Shown here one piece after another: positions 12,143 to 24,915 of a stretch of 64,000 bases of DNA. The translations under genes and the position numbers were made by a program. The notes beneath the pieces were generated by a model that was not told the DNA's origin, made no database searches, and saw only the letters and a list, made by a program, of their open reading frames with translations. The stretch comes from Membranipora membranacea (Eukaryota; Bryozoa; Gymnolaemata; Cheilostomatida; Membraniporidae), in assembly GCA_914767715.1 (NCBI GenBank), contig OU612073.1:15376001-15440000 (forward strand), read 5' to 3'. Every line of letters starts with the position of its first letter. The stretch's first letter is position 1.

Positions 12143-12696
12143 TGATATATACATGTGTTTGTATAGGCTACCTAATTCATTCTCACATTGATAGTTCTAC
12201 CTCAAAACAGCTGGGTCTTTGGGCAATGTTCGACTGCCCCTCCCACCAAACAGCACCTGTCACACGTTTCATAGTAAAACCTGAGTGTTTGATTGAAATA
12301 TGTACCTAAAATATGTCTTGGCATGCAATATGGGCTGCGCCAACAAACCGTTTACTATGATTTATTCATAAACCTGGACACTGCCCATAAAGAACTAGAC
12401 TTTTCTCTAATGTTTGAAAAAGGCACACAAAACAGGCACTATGAATGGGAAGCCTACAGTACTGTGTGACCTGGCAAGACTTTTCTATGACAGTCTTAGG
12501 CCTTGTTGTTATAAGACTTATTTCAGGCACTGAGTCCAATGCAGCGCTCGTACAACATCTTGCCACTGAGCAGGTACAGCAATGTCGCCAAGCAGAGGCA
12601 GGATACACATGCTGACCGCTATTTTGGTTTGGTTTATTTGGCCTTTGCGACTGGGGAATGTCCGATTATTGACTTAGCTTTTTCATGGAATTTTTT

Positions 12697-12781
12697 ATGA
12701 AAATTTCCTAGTAGAGAGTTTGTCGACATGCAGCCAATGATTGGCTGCACGTCCAAAAACTCTCTCCTAGGAAATTTTCAT
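12697..12781. repeat. Hairpin-forming inverted repeat
   Basis: ATGAAAATTTCCTAG at the left pairs with CTAGGAAATTTTCAT at the right, with further pairing inward (GCAGCCAATGATTGGCTGC at the centre). Likely a MITE remnant. Confidence 0.65.
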
Positions 12782-13130
12782 GAAGGCAGCCACGGGACAT
12801 TTACTGTAATGGAAATTCCAGGGGGGGGGGGTGCAGTCAACCATTGTCAATGACCTAAAGCTGGTAGTATAGAGCCACTCAATACCAATAAGAACATGAT
12901 GGAAGGGAGAGTACAATACTATCCATGTAGCGTGTACTTACATCATGATAGAACTGGTTTAATTATGATACATGGTTATGATACACTCATATTTTTATGG
13001 CGCTAAAATGATTCTAAACACCTTAGCAGAACAGATGCAAACCCAATCATTTTTGCCAAATCCTCAGATAATGCCAATAAGTATGCTAATTGTTCTCCGA
13101 TTTTAGGGTGGTGCTCGCTAAGAAAGGTCA

Positions 13131-16100
13131 ATGGAGAAGATTTTAATACATGATGATCTTTTCCTACGTGGAGACTCCCCAAGACATGAGGAAAGTGATG
13201 ATAATGACTCAGATGATCTCCAATTTGTCGATAACTTACAAATGGAACCAGATGACAATCCTGAGAGTGAAGTGTTGACTCTTTGTAATCCAATAGATAT
13301 GAGTTTAGGTTCAGGTACTACAAATCCCACTTCAAGCGTGACTATTGAAGGAGAAGAGAAACCCTTGGGTATTAAAGACTGCGGTGGAAATCCGGAAGCT
13401 CAGGTAAGTGATGGGACAATTACTGCTCCACATTTGAAGACTGTGAACAGAGATCAATGTGACTCCACCAGTACTAAAGGTCAGCTCCATGGTGGTCCAG
13501 ATTGCCCATTGGGAGCTGCCATTGCTAGTTCTGTACAAAAAAGTGAAGCCAATGAACAATGCTTGGGAGAGAGTTTCAAGTTTGAACCAACTAACAATTC
13601 TACTTCACCGAGTGAAGATTGTACTGAACATGTACAAAATGCAGATACATTGACCCATGATGGAAACTCACACAATCAAGGATCCTTAGATGGAACTGGA
13701 GTAGACCATCAGCCTACTGCAACCAGACCAGTCACTCCTGCTGAGCCTGCTATGTGCAAAATTCTCAAACACTTGATAGATGGCTTTGTAATTGAAGAAT
13801 CTTCGCAGCCTTTTCCGGTGAGTGAGCTATATTCTTTTGGATGCATAAGTTAAACATGAACTAACTCAACAGTTTGTTTTAGATGTAGAATGTACTCATG
13901 TTGAGGGCAAAAAGGGTATCGGGTTAATGTAAGTGATCAATCTCGTTTTGCTTGCTCAGAGTGACATTCCATTATAAACCACTAACGGAATGCCGCGTTA
14001 ACTACCCTGGCGAGTTAGAGGGGTTGATCTAGTATTGGATACAAAACTTATGTAGGCCTCGATGCATCTCCATTCAAACCATACTTGACTTTTTCATATC
14101 CGTCTTTCCCTCGTTTGCTGTTTTCCCAGTCACCAAGTTGGGATAAATACTTAATCAGCTTATAACTTTGTAATTGATTCAGGTACATCGGTCCTCACTT
14201 CTCACTGAGCTGCAAATGAGAACAAAGAAGAAAGTGAGTCGTAAGAGGGGAGCTACAGCTGGACTCATTGGCACACATAGCTTATCACAACCTGCGAGTC
14301 GCACAGCCAGTCCGGCTACTGTACAACATAGTCCCCATCTCAACTCAGCAGACAACTCTACCAACCCTAGTATACTACAGAGATTACCCCAACACGGCAA
14401 AGATGGTATGATACAGAATTCGGCTAGAAAACCATTATACGGGTCATTGAAAGCTGCTAATGAAATGTAGAAATTATCTTTTGTTGGAGGCGATACTGTG
14501 GGTTATAGCTTCCTTATGTTGAGTCAAATCTGTAAAGATTTTGAGGCGATACTGTGGGTGAAAGCATTTGAGTCAAATCACTTCACTAAATACCAACAAA
14601 ACTAGCTGGAATTGTCCAGCCATTATTTGTCTAGCTTATTGAGTTGATATATATTTACAATGCTTATTTCAACATAATCATCCTCTGACCTCTTGGGCTG
14701 TAAAACTTACTTTATCTCAATACATTGTAGGATATGGCCCTCAGATATGCACATTGTGTAACGCAGACTGCCTTAGCTTGTACTTCTACCGCGGTGGACC
14801 TTACTGCTCTCGTCGCTGTATAAAGAGACAGAAGTGTACTCTCTTCTCGGATCCTCTTGCTGGTCCTCCTAAACGTGGCCGACCACCAGGAGCCATGACC
14901 AGAAATAAGCCTACATTCAGAAACAGCGGCAAAATAGCCAAAACAATGGTGAGGCTGGCTTGCATTACATATTTAGTTGATAACTTGCACCTAAACCATT
15001 TGTTACATGTTCCAGATATGCCTTCTACACAGATACAACAACAATCAAGTTGCTTGTTGGTGCTTTTGACCATTTCCAACTTGCGCCTGAAAACCATCCG
15101 GACAGCCCCGTATCACGATTATGATCGACTTAGTAAGCGCTACTTTGGGCAGGAAACCAAGCGCATCTTGCTCCAAATATAGGGCTCAAGCTTTGTGTGT
15201 TGCTAACACCGAACCATTGCAGGACTTGTTGAAAATGTAATGTAAAAATTTCATTGTTCAAAACATCCCTTGGCCATTATTATTACATACACCAGATGAT
15301 TCGACATTTCTCAAGTGCCATCGCCACGTCTCCGTTCGCCCTTGTATTTTAAAAGTTCATACTTGAGAGTTGTTTACTCTTGGTACTGACAGGTTCAACA
15401 CCTGCATTACTTCATAGACACAGTATATGGAGAAATTTTACTGTGAGTAAAGTAACATGTGATTTAGGGGGAGGGGAGCAAGTCTATTCTATCAGAGGGA
15501 TTTTGGGACCAGAGCAGCATCAGGTCATTTTTTATCAAAATTCCTACAATGCAACACTTACAGGGAATTCCTAGTTTAGTTTCATGAACTTCATTGACCC
15601 TATCAAATTTGGAAAAGTAGAAAATTGCGTTATATACTTTGCCACTTGCCGTGTTGGATCGAAAAAAATAATAATACATATTATTGTTTTATATAAAGAG
15701 GACACTGATGTATATTAGGATGATTTAAAAGCTGCAATATCAATCTGACACTTATATGACTGCAATTTTCAGATTCTACCGAGGAACTCACGCCCCGGTG
15801 AAAATAGTGAAGTGGCCTAACAAAAAATATGCTCTCAGACTTAGTATCTATAATTTCTCGTATTTTTAGTTCAGAGGGCGTCATGGACGACCAAAGCGCT
15901 TTGAGAGGTCTGTTTATTCAAGTTCTGAATCAGATAAGTTTAATCAAAGATTATTCTCTGTTTGCCTCCCTCTTCAGCATGATAAGGACATAGAAGACAG
16001 TGAGATGAGGGACTCTGACGGGTCATTAGACAGCGATGGTGCTCTGTTGTACAAGCGGTATGATGTCTTCCACTGGACGGTCAGTTTTTATTCTCTATAT

Positions 16101-16723
16101 ATTCTATATTTATTCTATATTTATTTGCATAGTTAGTATAGTTACTAATTGGTGATATACAGGGTTTAACTTAGATGTGTGCCAGTGCTTGGATAACGTC
16201 CTATAAACTAAACCATGAGGATGCATTTCATAATAATATGTTGAAAGACACCCAACAAATTATGATACCACCACCAAGCTCTTTGCTGCGCTAGCCCAAA
16301 TTAATTCTATTAGAAATTCAAGAGAATATACCTATATTATGTGTATCCTGTGTCACTTTAAGCATTTCCGCACCACCATGTTTTGTTTATTTAATTTTGT
16401 GATATCAAAATAACTGACCTGCACCTTTTCGCATCCTGAAAGATAACTCCAAAAAAGGCAACTCCGAATGATCAACTAAGAACTCTGGCTAACCTACACA
16501 TGCATAATTAACCATGGATTTATTATGGCTGTTGCAGATCGACGATGTACGAGAGTATATAAGATCTCTACCGGGATGTGAGATGTACGCTTGTGAGTTT
16601 GAGGAGCAGGAGATCGATGGCCGTGCTCTGCTTCTTATCAACGAGGATCATCTACTCAACGCTCTCGATATAAAACTCGCAGCTGCCATTAAAATATACA
16701 GCCATATCAGTTCATTCCGGTAA
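13131..16723 (+). CDS. ph/PHC-like: Polyhomeotic-like PRC1 protein (HD1, AT-hook, FCS zinc finger, SAM)
   Basis: Five exons fit: 13131-13817, 14183-14405, 14731-14948, 15870-16079 and 16538-16723 (507 aa). Residues ~213-240 match the Polyhomeotic HD1 motif (ILKHLIDGFVIEESSQPFP, then VHRSSLL across the first splice). An FCS-type zinc finger follows (C-x2-C, YCSRRC), then a classic AT-hook (KRGRPPG) and a second GRP segment (GRHGRPKRF). The C-terminus is a SAM domain (LPGC, QEIDGRALLL, IKLAAAIKIY). Known family: nuclear Polycomb repressive complex 1 subunits whose SAM domain polymerises. An in-frame TAA lies 12 bp before the chosen ATG. Exon 1 contains an unused strong donor (GTAAGTG at 13404), so a shorter isoform is possible. 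An ATTAAA signal follows at 16775. Confidence 0.88.
14487..14579 (+). repeat. Tandem duplication in Polyhomeotic intron 2
   Basis: GAGGCGATACTGTGGGT...GAGTCAAATC occurs twice (14487-14530, 14543-14579). Confidence 0.75.
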
Positions 16724-18184
16724 TTATATCAGGATAATTGGTTTGGTGGGCTATCTTACTTGATGCTATGTTTTATTAAATATGCATTGATATTAGACCG
16801 CTATTACAAATTATAACACATGCCTCTTTGTATTCAATTGAATTGATGTACCACAGACAAACCACATAATATCCAACCTCATATATTTGGTATCTCCGAA
16901 TCCAGCTTGGTCTTTCACCTGTCCATCTATTCATTCTGTTTGCTTGGTGTGAGCAAGGAGTGATCACACTTTGTGTGCTTGTGGCATTGTGAACTGTTAG
17001 GTCAACAAACTTCAGCAATTGATTTATGCTTGCCGGTATTAATCCAATGAAGAAAAAGACCTCTGGAAATATTGTAGGATATGATATATTGAGTTAATGT
17101 CGAGTCTCTTGGCTTTCCATTTATAGGTGAGCCCAAAGAAAAAGATAATCCTGCGACCTGCTTGTGATTGAATCCAGTCAGAATTGAGAGGATCACAACA
17201 GAAATTATCAGCGAGAGATATGACCTGCAAGATGGCTATATAGGGTTGAAAGGCTGGACAACAAACAGAGATATATATGTCTATCGCTTAAGAAGTCACT
17301 CGTTAAGAACATTTCACTCCTTGATGTAACAACACATTGTCAAATTTTTGCTCTAAAAGGAGTGAGTTTGTCATTTTGTGTCTGAATTTGGAGTTGCACG
17401 TTCTTTCAGTAGAGGGGGAGCAACTCCAAATCAGGCAAACTGGCTTTTACATGGTCCAGGCAGGTAGGGTCCAGGGAGGGCCTAAAAAGGGAGTTTGGGA
17501 CATATATACCAAACACCCTGGCTAAGACATGGGATATCACTGAATCTCTGTTATAAGGTACACACTGAGCTTAAGTCTCGCACAGTAGCAAGTCCAAACA
17601 TGGAGATTTATTTATGGTTAATTTGTTGTATTTTCAGATTATTTCATCATTTGTTGCAAGATAAAACTCTTGTTTAAGTTCTTGGCCAGAATAAATTTGT
17701 GTTTGTGACTCTCCGTTATCAACTTAATAAAAATATTGATCCATCAAATAAAATATATGAACATGATGTCATCCACAATGAGAACAAACTTAGTGGATAG
17801 CTTGACTAAGTGGTGCTTAGACCGTGGTAAAAACACTTGTGAATATGTGTTTATGACCCTGGTCTAACCTAACATTGTCACTATTCCACTAAAACAAAAT
17901 TGGCCACATGACAATACTAGCCCTGATCAAAACACAGTGATATCTGTTTGTGTAGGCGTTTTATTACAAACATATCAGTTTTTTATTCTATATGCAACTG
18001 GGCAGAACAACCCAATATGATCAGCCATTATTCAAAATGAAAATAGTACAAATATTACCGTAGGAGAGGAGATGTATGATACATTTATACAATATGCCAC
18101 AACACGAATAGATGAGTGTCTCCGATTCATAAAGTCTATTCAATGGGCATAACAAGTCTTATGATTTATCAAAAGTATAGCTAT
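16724..18184. other. Intergenic between convergent Polyhomeotic and Nup43 genes
   Basis: Contains an ATTAAA at 16775-16780 for the + strand gene and minus-strand AATAAA signals (TTTATT at 17960-17965 and 17982-17987) for Nup43. Nothing else recognised. Confidence 0.5.
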
Positions 18185-21100
18185 CTATGTTTTGATTTGG
18201 TAGCATAAACACATCGCTCCAGAATCAGTACCCGCAACCAGAGTGTCTGTTTGAATGTCAATAGAATTCACCTCAAAACTTTGAGTGAAAGGAGCTCCAC
18301 CATCCATCTCAAATAACTCCTTGACCTCAACACGACCCTTTGCAGCATCAGCAAGAAACCAGCAGCTTCTACCCTCCATTTCACCTGAAATCAGATAAAT
18401 AGGTGAATGGTAAGAATTATGTTGGACACCACTTTAAATAACACATCAACTAGCCGAAGTGGACATATAAGGGGATTTTGGGTGTTTATTGTAAGCAAGC
18501 TGAAAATTTGGTAGACCAATGAGTTGTCTTCTACTGACAGCCCCACTATATGATATGTACTGCCTGTAATGTTTTATCGTGTGCCCACATGTAAGAAAAG
18601 CAAGTTACCAGCACAAAACGATGTCTTCCTCAGATCAGTGAAATAACCTAAATAAACTGGGAAGGCATCACAGCGCCCATGTTCATGTTACATGCTATCT
18701 AGCTAGGCCATGTTGGCAGGTTAGGTTGGAATTGAAGATTTAAATGTGTTATCATTTCAGAATATATAACACAGCTAAAGCTTAGGAGGGGATAATTCTC
18801 ATTTCAAGACTTGAATAATGTAAGCAAGGATGAATAATCACTGACTGGTGTTCAGCATCATTAACCCCATTGTGGCTCAGCCAACTGATAACTGACACTT
18901 TTTCAATGTATTGGTTAGGCATTCAACAAAAAAAAGAGATAAATAATGAGAAACTATAAAATATTTGATTACCTGTTCTGTCTTTATCTCCGTTCCATTG
19001 CCATATTGATCCATTAGCAGCACAGCTGAATAAACTGTCTGGATACCCAGGATGAAACTTAATGTCTTGAACTGCAAACAGAGAAGGTGAGGTCACGGAT
19101 TGAAAAATCACTGACCACAAACTCACGGAGTGGTGTTTATTGACAATCCAAATCGACATTTCAAATATTACCTCCGAATCCCTAAAAGGAAGCGGCTAGA
19201 TAATCCTTACCCGGCAAGATGTGATAAATCACTATTATTCAATGTTTGGGCCACTGAGTGTGACATATAGTTGACAATATTTGTTGTGTGGAAAGAATAG
19301 AAAGGAAATACACTTTCATGCTTGAACTGCCTACGGACTGAGAAGACAACTTCATATATACTTTCAAAACATGCTGTTTCACTATTTACCCACCTCAGAA
19401 AATGGTGCTAGATCCAAAGATTTTTTGTCATTTCTTAACCTAAATTTTGAACGCCAAATGTGACCCAATAACTTTACGAGAATCATATCAAGAAAAAACT
19501 AACTTGCGCTTCCGTTGTGACCTTCTAAGATTGTTACAGGAACTCCTTCTTGCCTCAGATCGTAGATATCAAGCATACCGTTACTCCCACCTGTAGCGAT
19601 TAAATGGTTCTGTGATGGATGCCTATCAAGGCAGTTCAATATGCTCAAATCTCTTGACCTGCAAAAATTGTTAACAGGAGAACTTATCGTCAGTGTAAGA
19701 AGAAAAAGCTATAAGAATGATGTGTTAGCACTGACATGAATATACCTTCAGTGGGAAAAAAAGTTTGCTTTTTCGTGCAGGCTTAAATATAGAGCAAGCT
19801 AACATTTACTCACCTCCCTTACATTGTATCATCTCGCACCTTACCTAGTGAAACTTTGGGCTAACTACAACCACACAAAACTAGCTACAACTACAATAAA
19901 TTCTGGCTAATATTTTCTCATCTAGGAAGTTATTTTATACTCTCGCTTGGAAATTGTGTATATAATAACACTATGGGTAGCTAAGATGTGCCAGGACATG
20001 GACACACACTGCTTACCCAAAGCTGAGATTATAGACAAAACACATGACCCATATACTTACAGGGCAAATGTCTGCACAGCTTGAGATCCACTTTGCCTGA
20101 CATCAAACACTTTCAGCTGACCACTAGTATTAACAACTGCTACACACTGAGGGGATACCCATAGAATAGATGTGAGTACAGAACTGTCACAAGCCGCTGT
20201 AACAAACAGAACGTTGACATGTATAAGATAAGAATGAAATAACAGCTGATTTTAATTAGTTTGCTGTCTCTTGGCCACTCAGGAGCAAATTCCATAATCG
20301 ACTACTCATGTGGCTCAAAAACTGAGCTGCCATCGCAGTCAAAACTCATGAGATAGTTTTGAAGATCCAGAGTGAGCTTACCGAAAAAAAGTTCTCAAAA
20401 ATTTGATCAGGATTCCCAGGATGAAACTTGATGTCTTTAACCGCAAACAGAGAAGACTTTAATCTATATCAAATTACAGTTTGGAATGATTGTTGGATAG
20501 AATTATGTTGGATAGTCTTTCTTGTTTTGACTGGTAATTGTTTATTAAGTAGAACCAAACTTACATAGACATCTAATAGGCTCAGGTCTGTTCATACTTA
20601 GTACATTTATAGTTCCGTCCTCACCGCAGGTGGCCAAGTTCTCTCCAATAGATATATCAGTACATGGACAGGGATTTCCTGAAAAAAACCAAGTGACAAG
20701 ATCATTATAACAGTTATATAAATAAAATATTTATTCTGGTAGTATTAATAAAACCAGGGACTTTTGTCCAGAAATAAAAGATGAGATAAATCTCTTTTAA
20801 AAGAAAAATGCCATGTAATGAATTATGAAAAGTTATGGTAACGAACAGTAGTAGTAGCTGGTAGTTAGTAGTTGGTGATATGAGTGTGAACACAAAAGCA
20901 GGTTTGAATAGATATTTCCAAAATAAAAGGCATGCCTCATCTCAATGAACTCCTTCATTGCTCATATACACCAATTTAGTTTACTGCAATAACACTCAGG
21001 CTACATTGTGTAACATTGTTGCTTTTCCTTCCCTATAATTCCTTCACCTAGAAATTGTATGATAGACATGCTTCATCTAGTCCTTGTGTGAAAGCATACT

Positions 21101-22241
21101 TCACATGGACCTTGTGTGGTAGACATGTCTCATATAGACCTAGTGTGTGCAGTGGTTGGGTCTGACTTGAAAGAACAGCGTACCTGATATATAGTGGTGC
21201 AGTGCTGTCCATCTATGCTCCAGCAGCAGCTGCCCAGACAATCGATCCACTTGGTAGATACTCACACCTCCACCACTGCTTGATGCGGCGAGCAGGCCGT
21301 TGTGATGCTGCAAAAATATCAATCAGATATATATTGTTACGAACGGGTAATAACGTAAGCCTATTAATGCTAGGTCGAATTGTTTTGTGACTATTTCTCT
21401 GATATATGCAGCTAATGGCTAAAAAATCTGACGCTTCAAATAAGAACTTTAGGAAGTCACTATTGCTAATGATGTCTGTTAAAATGAAGGAAACCGCCTG
21501 GAACAAACAAGGCTCGAACTCATGTATCCTGCAGCAACAATCACCTTGCTCCCGATAGGAGCCCTGGGTCTAAGTCCGATTGATTGATTGTCAGAGATTA
21601 TCAGTTCTGCTACTCACATCCAAAGCAGTTACATCATCTTTGTGAGATACTTTTTGCATGAAGCTGACTTTTCCTCCTTCCTCTTCCTCATGCTTCTCAT
21701 CTTTGTTAATAGAGCAGAGCATTAGGTTATTTACCTGAGTGAATAAATATATGTTATACAATATTTTAACAACACATCTGGAATGTTATTCAATTTTCAC
21801 ACCTTGGGAACACATAGATCAGGTTTGACCAATTTGCCTTAATTCTTTATAGTTTACTGTAAGCAGGAAGGATTTCTGTGAGTAAACAACTCAGAGTGAC
21901 AAAACACCAAATGTTAATTATGTGCTTGCTGAAAGATTTCACTCCTCAGTAGGCACTGGACACCTTAGAACTTGCATATAATCTAATCAATTAATATTAC
22001 CAATCATCATGATTATGAAGTGTGTATAGATTATATTCAAATAGTGTAATCAAATCTCATAAAGTGGTAGGAATGCAAGTTCGAATGAAAAATTAGTACT
22101 ATGTACTTGAATGTCTACCTTGGAATCATATGAGCCTGTCACAAACACTTCTCCAGAGCCATCATCTCCATCTCCACTCAATACTTTGATGGCGCTGATC
22201 TTATCACCTATATATCTAACTTCATAATTCTCTGCTTCCAT
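18185..22241 (-). CDS. NUP43: Nucleoporin Nup43 (WD40 protein of the nuclear pore Y complex)
   Basis: Eight exons join without phase conflict: 22241-22119, 21734-21618, 21307-21184, 20678-20565, 20196-20061, 19658-19504, 19071-18973 and 18384-18185, giving 355 aa (vertebrate NUP43 is about 380). The N-terminus (YIGDKISAIK...EVFVTGSYDSK) and C-terminus (VNSIDI...LVAGTDSGAMCLCY) align by eye with NUP43, and WD-type repeats lie between (LATGGSNGMLDIYDLR; KFHPGYPDSLFSCAANGSIW). Known role: beta-propeller of the Nup107-160 scaffold at pores and kinetochores. A local acidic run (DEKHEEEEGG) lies in exon 2. Intron 4 holds an echo of exon 7 (20411-20456). Confidence 0.85.
20411..20456 (-). pseudogene. 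Partial duplicate of Nup43 exon 7 inside intron 4
   Basis: CCCAGGATGAAACTT, GATGTCTT and GCAAACAGAGAAG match the exon 7 5' edge, including its acceptor (19041-19086), with only a few differences. The copy lacks the rest of the exon and is not in the predicted mRNA. Confidence 0.7.
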
Positions 22242-22477
22242 TGCCCTGAAACTAGAAGATTAAATTTGGATCTAGCATTAGATCTATGTTACTTTGGTCA
22301 AACTATGGTGACAATATGATCTGTGAAATATGAGAGTGTGTGCCCAATCAATGAGTCCATTGGTGCAATGGACAGCAAAACTTGCCTGCTCCTGTCCACC
22401 CTTCGATCTTGCTGCTTGTGTGATTGTTCAACGTGCACTGCAATTGACCATCCTCATTTTCGTTCCAGTATATGTTA

Positions 22478-22520
22478 GCTTTATCTCGAAGGCCCCTTTG
22501 ATGGGCCTTTGGGATAAAGC
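22478..22520. repeat. Hairpin, copy 2 of a small dispersed repeat
   Basis: GCTTTATCTCGAAGGCCC pairs with GGGCCTTTGGGATAAAGC around a 7-bp loop. Related to 1964-2013. Confidence 0.65.
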
Positions 22521-22828
22521 TTATATATCCTGATGTTGTCCACCTTGGCCTATTGGACTCTTTTATTGCCAAAGCCTCTCAAATCTCAACTCTTTTCATT
22601 CACTCTTGCTCTCCCAAACATCAATTTTGTGATAGCTGATAAAGCCCATGTGACAGAGTCTGTCTGTTGCTATGTCCACAGAAATATGGTAAGAGCAAGG
22701 AGTAAAAAAGCTACTACTTGGTAAAAGTATCCCTTCTCCCAATAACTAGTAAAATGCAAGTAGAGTAGTAGGTAGGAAGGGTCTCTAGGCAAGCAGTAAG
22801 TTTACTCCTTGGTCTAGGGATCAATCCA

Positions 22829-22975
22829 CAGGTCTACTCTAAAACCTGGGTCTTCTTTGGCAGCAATGTTTGACTGCCCCCCTTGAGCTTTTGTTGTTTT
22901 GTGAAACATTGCCAAAGACCCAGGTTTTGGAGTTGACCTGTGCCTAGGTCCTTGGCAATGTTTGACTGCCCTTGA
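22829..22975. repeat. Inverted repeat with a re-used GGCAATGTTTGACTGCCC block
   Basis: CAGGTCTACTCTAAAACCTG pairs imperfectly with CAGGTTTTGGAGTTGACCTG (the left arm begins at 22829, the right arm ends at 22940). The block TTTGGCA(GC)AATGTTTGACTGCCC appears in the left arm and again at about 22952-22971. A diverged relative is at 12209-12240. Confidence 0.6.
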
Positions 22976-24742
22976 GCTTGATATTTTGTTGAGTGTCAAA
23001 CATTTATTTATGATCATTGTTGTTGTCACAATTGGCAGGGTTTGGAGTAGACCTGCTTGCTACAATAATTAATACTATCCAACCAGTCCACCACTAGAAT
23101 TATGAGCAGATATCAGAGTGTATACACAGAAATGTTGAGCTGTTATTTTTGTATAGAATACTAAATTATTTACCACTCTAACTTGATATTTTTCCTCTCC
23201 TCATTCAATTTTTGATTTACTTTCACTTTAGGTTAACCTTCACCTTAGTCTAACAGCTTTCTGATTGGACTAGTCTATCTATGGATTTATTCATTGGTCC
23301 ATACAGCTAGCCAATGGAATTTCACAATTCAAATTTGTGTCTGCTAATTTTATGGTACCAAATCATGAAATACCATAAACTTTGATAATTATTGTAGTAT
23401 GACTGCCCAATTGAAGGTAGTACAGAATTTTCATACTCATGGTAGGTACTGAATTTCTTTGATAGTTTTAAATTGGTCTACATCAGCAGTGGGTAGGAGG
23501 AGGCTCAGTGAGTATATGTTCTTCAGCGCGCATGTGGAGGTCAGTCGGGTTCGGATCCTACTGCAGACTACCGACAGCTGGGGACTGTTGAGCCCTGAGA
23601 TGTGCTCCAACCTGCCTACAAACTGAGAACAAACTGACGCGGACATTGCACCCCAAAATCTTACATTTTTACCCCAGATCCTGCAGCCTTCGTGCAGGTG
23701 CCTAGTTGGCAATTCTTTTGTGTCTAGTTATTACTCGATTGTCTCATTTGATATAACATGGTATGGCCATTGCATTAATTTTGACCATAATTGCCATTCT
23801 TTATCACACTTGTAGCTACATAAATGTTAGTACATTTACCATAAACCAGCATCACTTCAAACAAGCAAAAAAATTAATCGCACCCTCAATGACAGGCTCA
23901 GCAGACTTGCTGCTCAATGACAGGTGATCACAGAACAGTACTATTGAGTTCACGTGTAGCTATGTGTTGAGGACTGTTCTTGCCTTGTAAATACTCAAAG
24001 GATAAGTTCAGTTCAAGACTCACTGTTGATCACATCAAAGATACTACTGGACTCTGACATGGAGTCGAATTTCAGGTCTCTCATGAAAAAGTGGTCAAAT
24101 TGTATAAGTGGCAAAGTCTGGTTTAGGCCTACATATTGTTCTCTACTGCTGATGCTCTTTAAAGAAATTCTATGTTTTCTGCACCAGGCCCCAGTTTATA
24201 TTGATTTAAGCTGACCTGTGTACTTAGATTGGGCCAACGGGTCATGGGCCCTTTTACTTTATCATGAGCACAATTTTGAAAATCTCTGGCAATGAAAATT
24301 TTTCGTTGCTATGAGAAAAGGTAAGTCTGATCATTCTTCTCTTCATTCCATCCTTAGCGGACTTTTGATTGTGAGGATTGGCCAACATTGTGTCATTTTG
24401 AACAAGTGAAGCAGTGTTGTGTTAAAAAATTTTCATGCAACAATCTCAGGATTTTGTCTGGAATGTTCCAGAATGCCTCTCCCTTGATCATCGTTTGCAA
24501 AAGTTTACCCCTTGCAGAACTGATCTACAGCACCCCTCCCTCCCTCACCCACCCTGCCCTCCGGGTTACAACATAACAAGCCTGGGTTCAAAAATGTCTT
24601 GCAAAAATAAGTAATAAACTAAAGAGCGCAAAATTATAATTTTGGCTAGGAAAATTATTGCGGCCTTAAGAGAAGAGCCTACTCAAAATCTGTCTTGTAA
24701 GAAAAAATTATGTTTTTTCATCTTAACTATACTACCGGTCAG

Positions 24743-24748
24743 TTTATT
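24743..24748 (-). terminator. AATAAA signal for ankyrin-caspase gene 2
   Basis: TTTATT on the + strand about 170 bp beyond the stop. Confidence 0.45.
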
Positions 24749-24915
24749 CTTAAAATTGCATGTCAGGAGGTGCGAACTCTACTCGGACCCTAGGCAATAA
24801 GTAAAATACGCTGTTCATTCAAAAGTAATGAGGTAAAGTTAATATATATTATATATTAATAACTTCACTCATATCAGTGTTACAATGAAGTTCAAAGGAA
24901 GCTGCAGTCACCATA

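Larger units (their letters stand above)
8490..13130. other. Long gene-poor intergenic region rich in inverted repeats
   Basis: No convincing gene. It contains a dispersed repeat copy (9301-9493), a palindromic MITE with target duplication (11480-11819), a small MITE (11941-12050), hairpins (12043-12093, 12697-12781), a TA microsatellite and a GC-richer stretch (about 10130-10400) of unknown nature. Open frames at 11171-11766 lie across the MITE and are products of its palindrome. Confidence 0.6.
22242..24915. other. Intergenic region with repeats, no gene recognised
   Basis: Holds hairpin 22478-22520, an inverted repeat cluster 22829-22975 and a stretch at 23510-23620 with a B-box-like GGTTCGGATCC that could be an old SINE. 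Open frames here lack splice partners or family motifs. A minus-strand AATAAA for the next gene is at 24743-24748. Confidence 0.5.

Noticed and set aside
13404-13817. Ending Polyhomeotic exon 1 at the strong GTAAGT at 13404
   Set aside because: The frame stays open downstream and leads directly into the conserved HD1 motif, so the longer exon is preferred.
15938-15978. A tiny intron in Polyhomeotic exon 4 (GTTTAA...TTCAG)
   Set aside because: Its removal shifts the frame into a stop, while leaving it in keeps an open frame through to the SAM exon.
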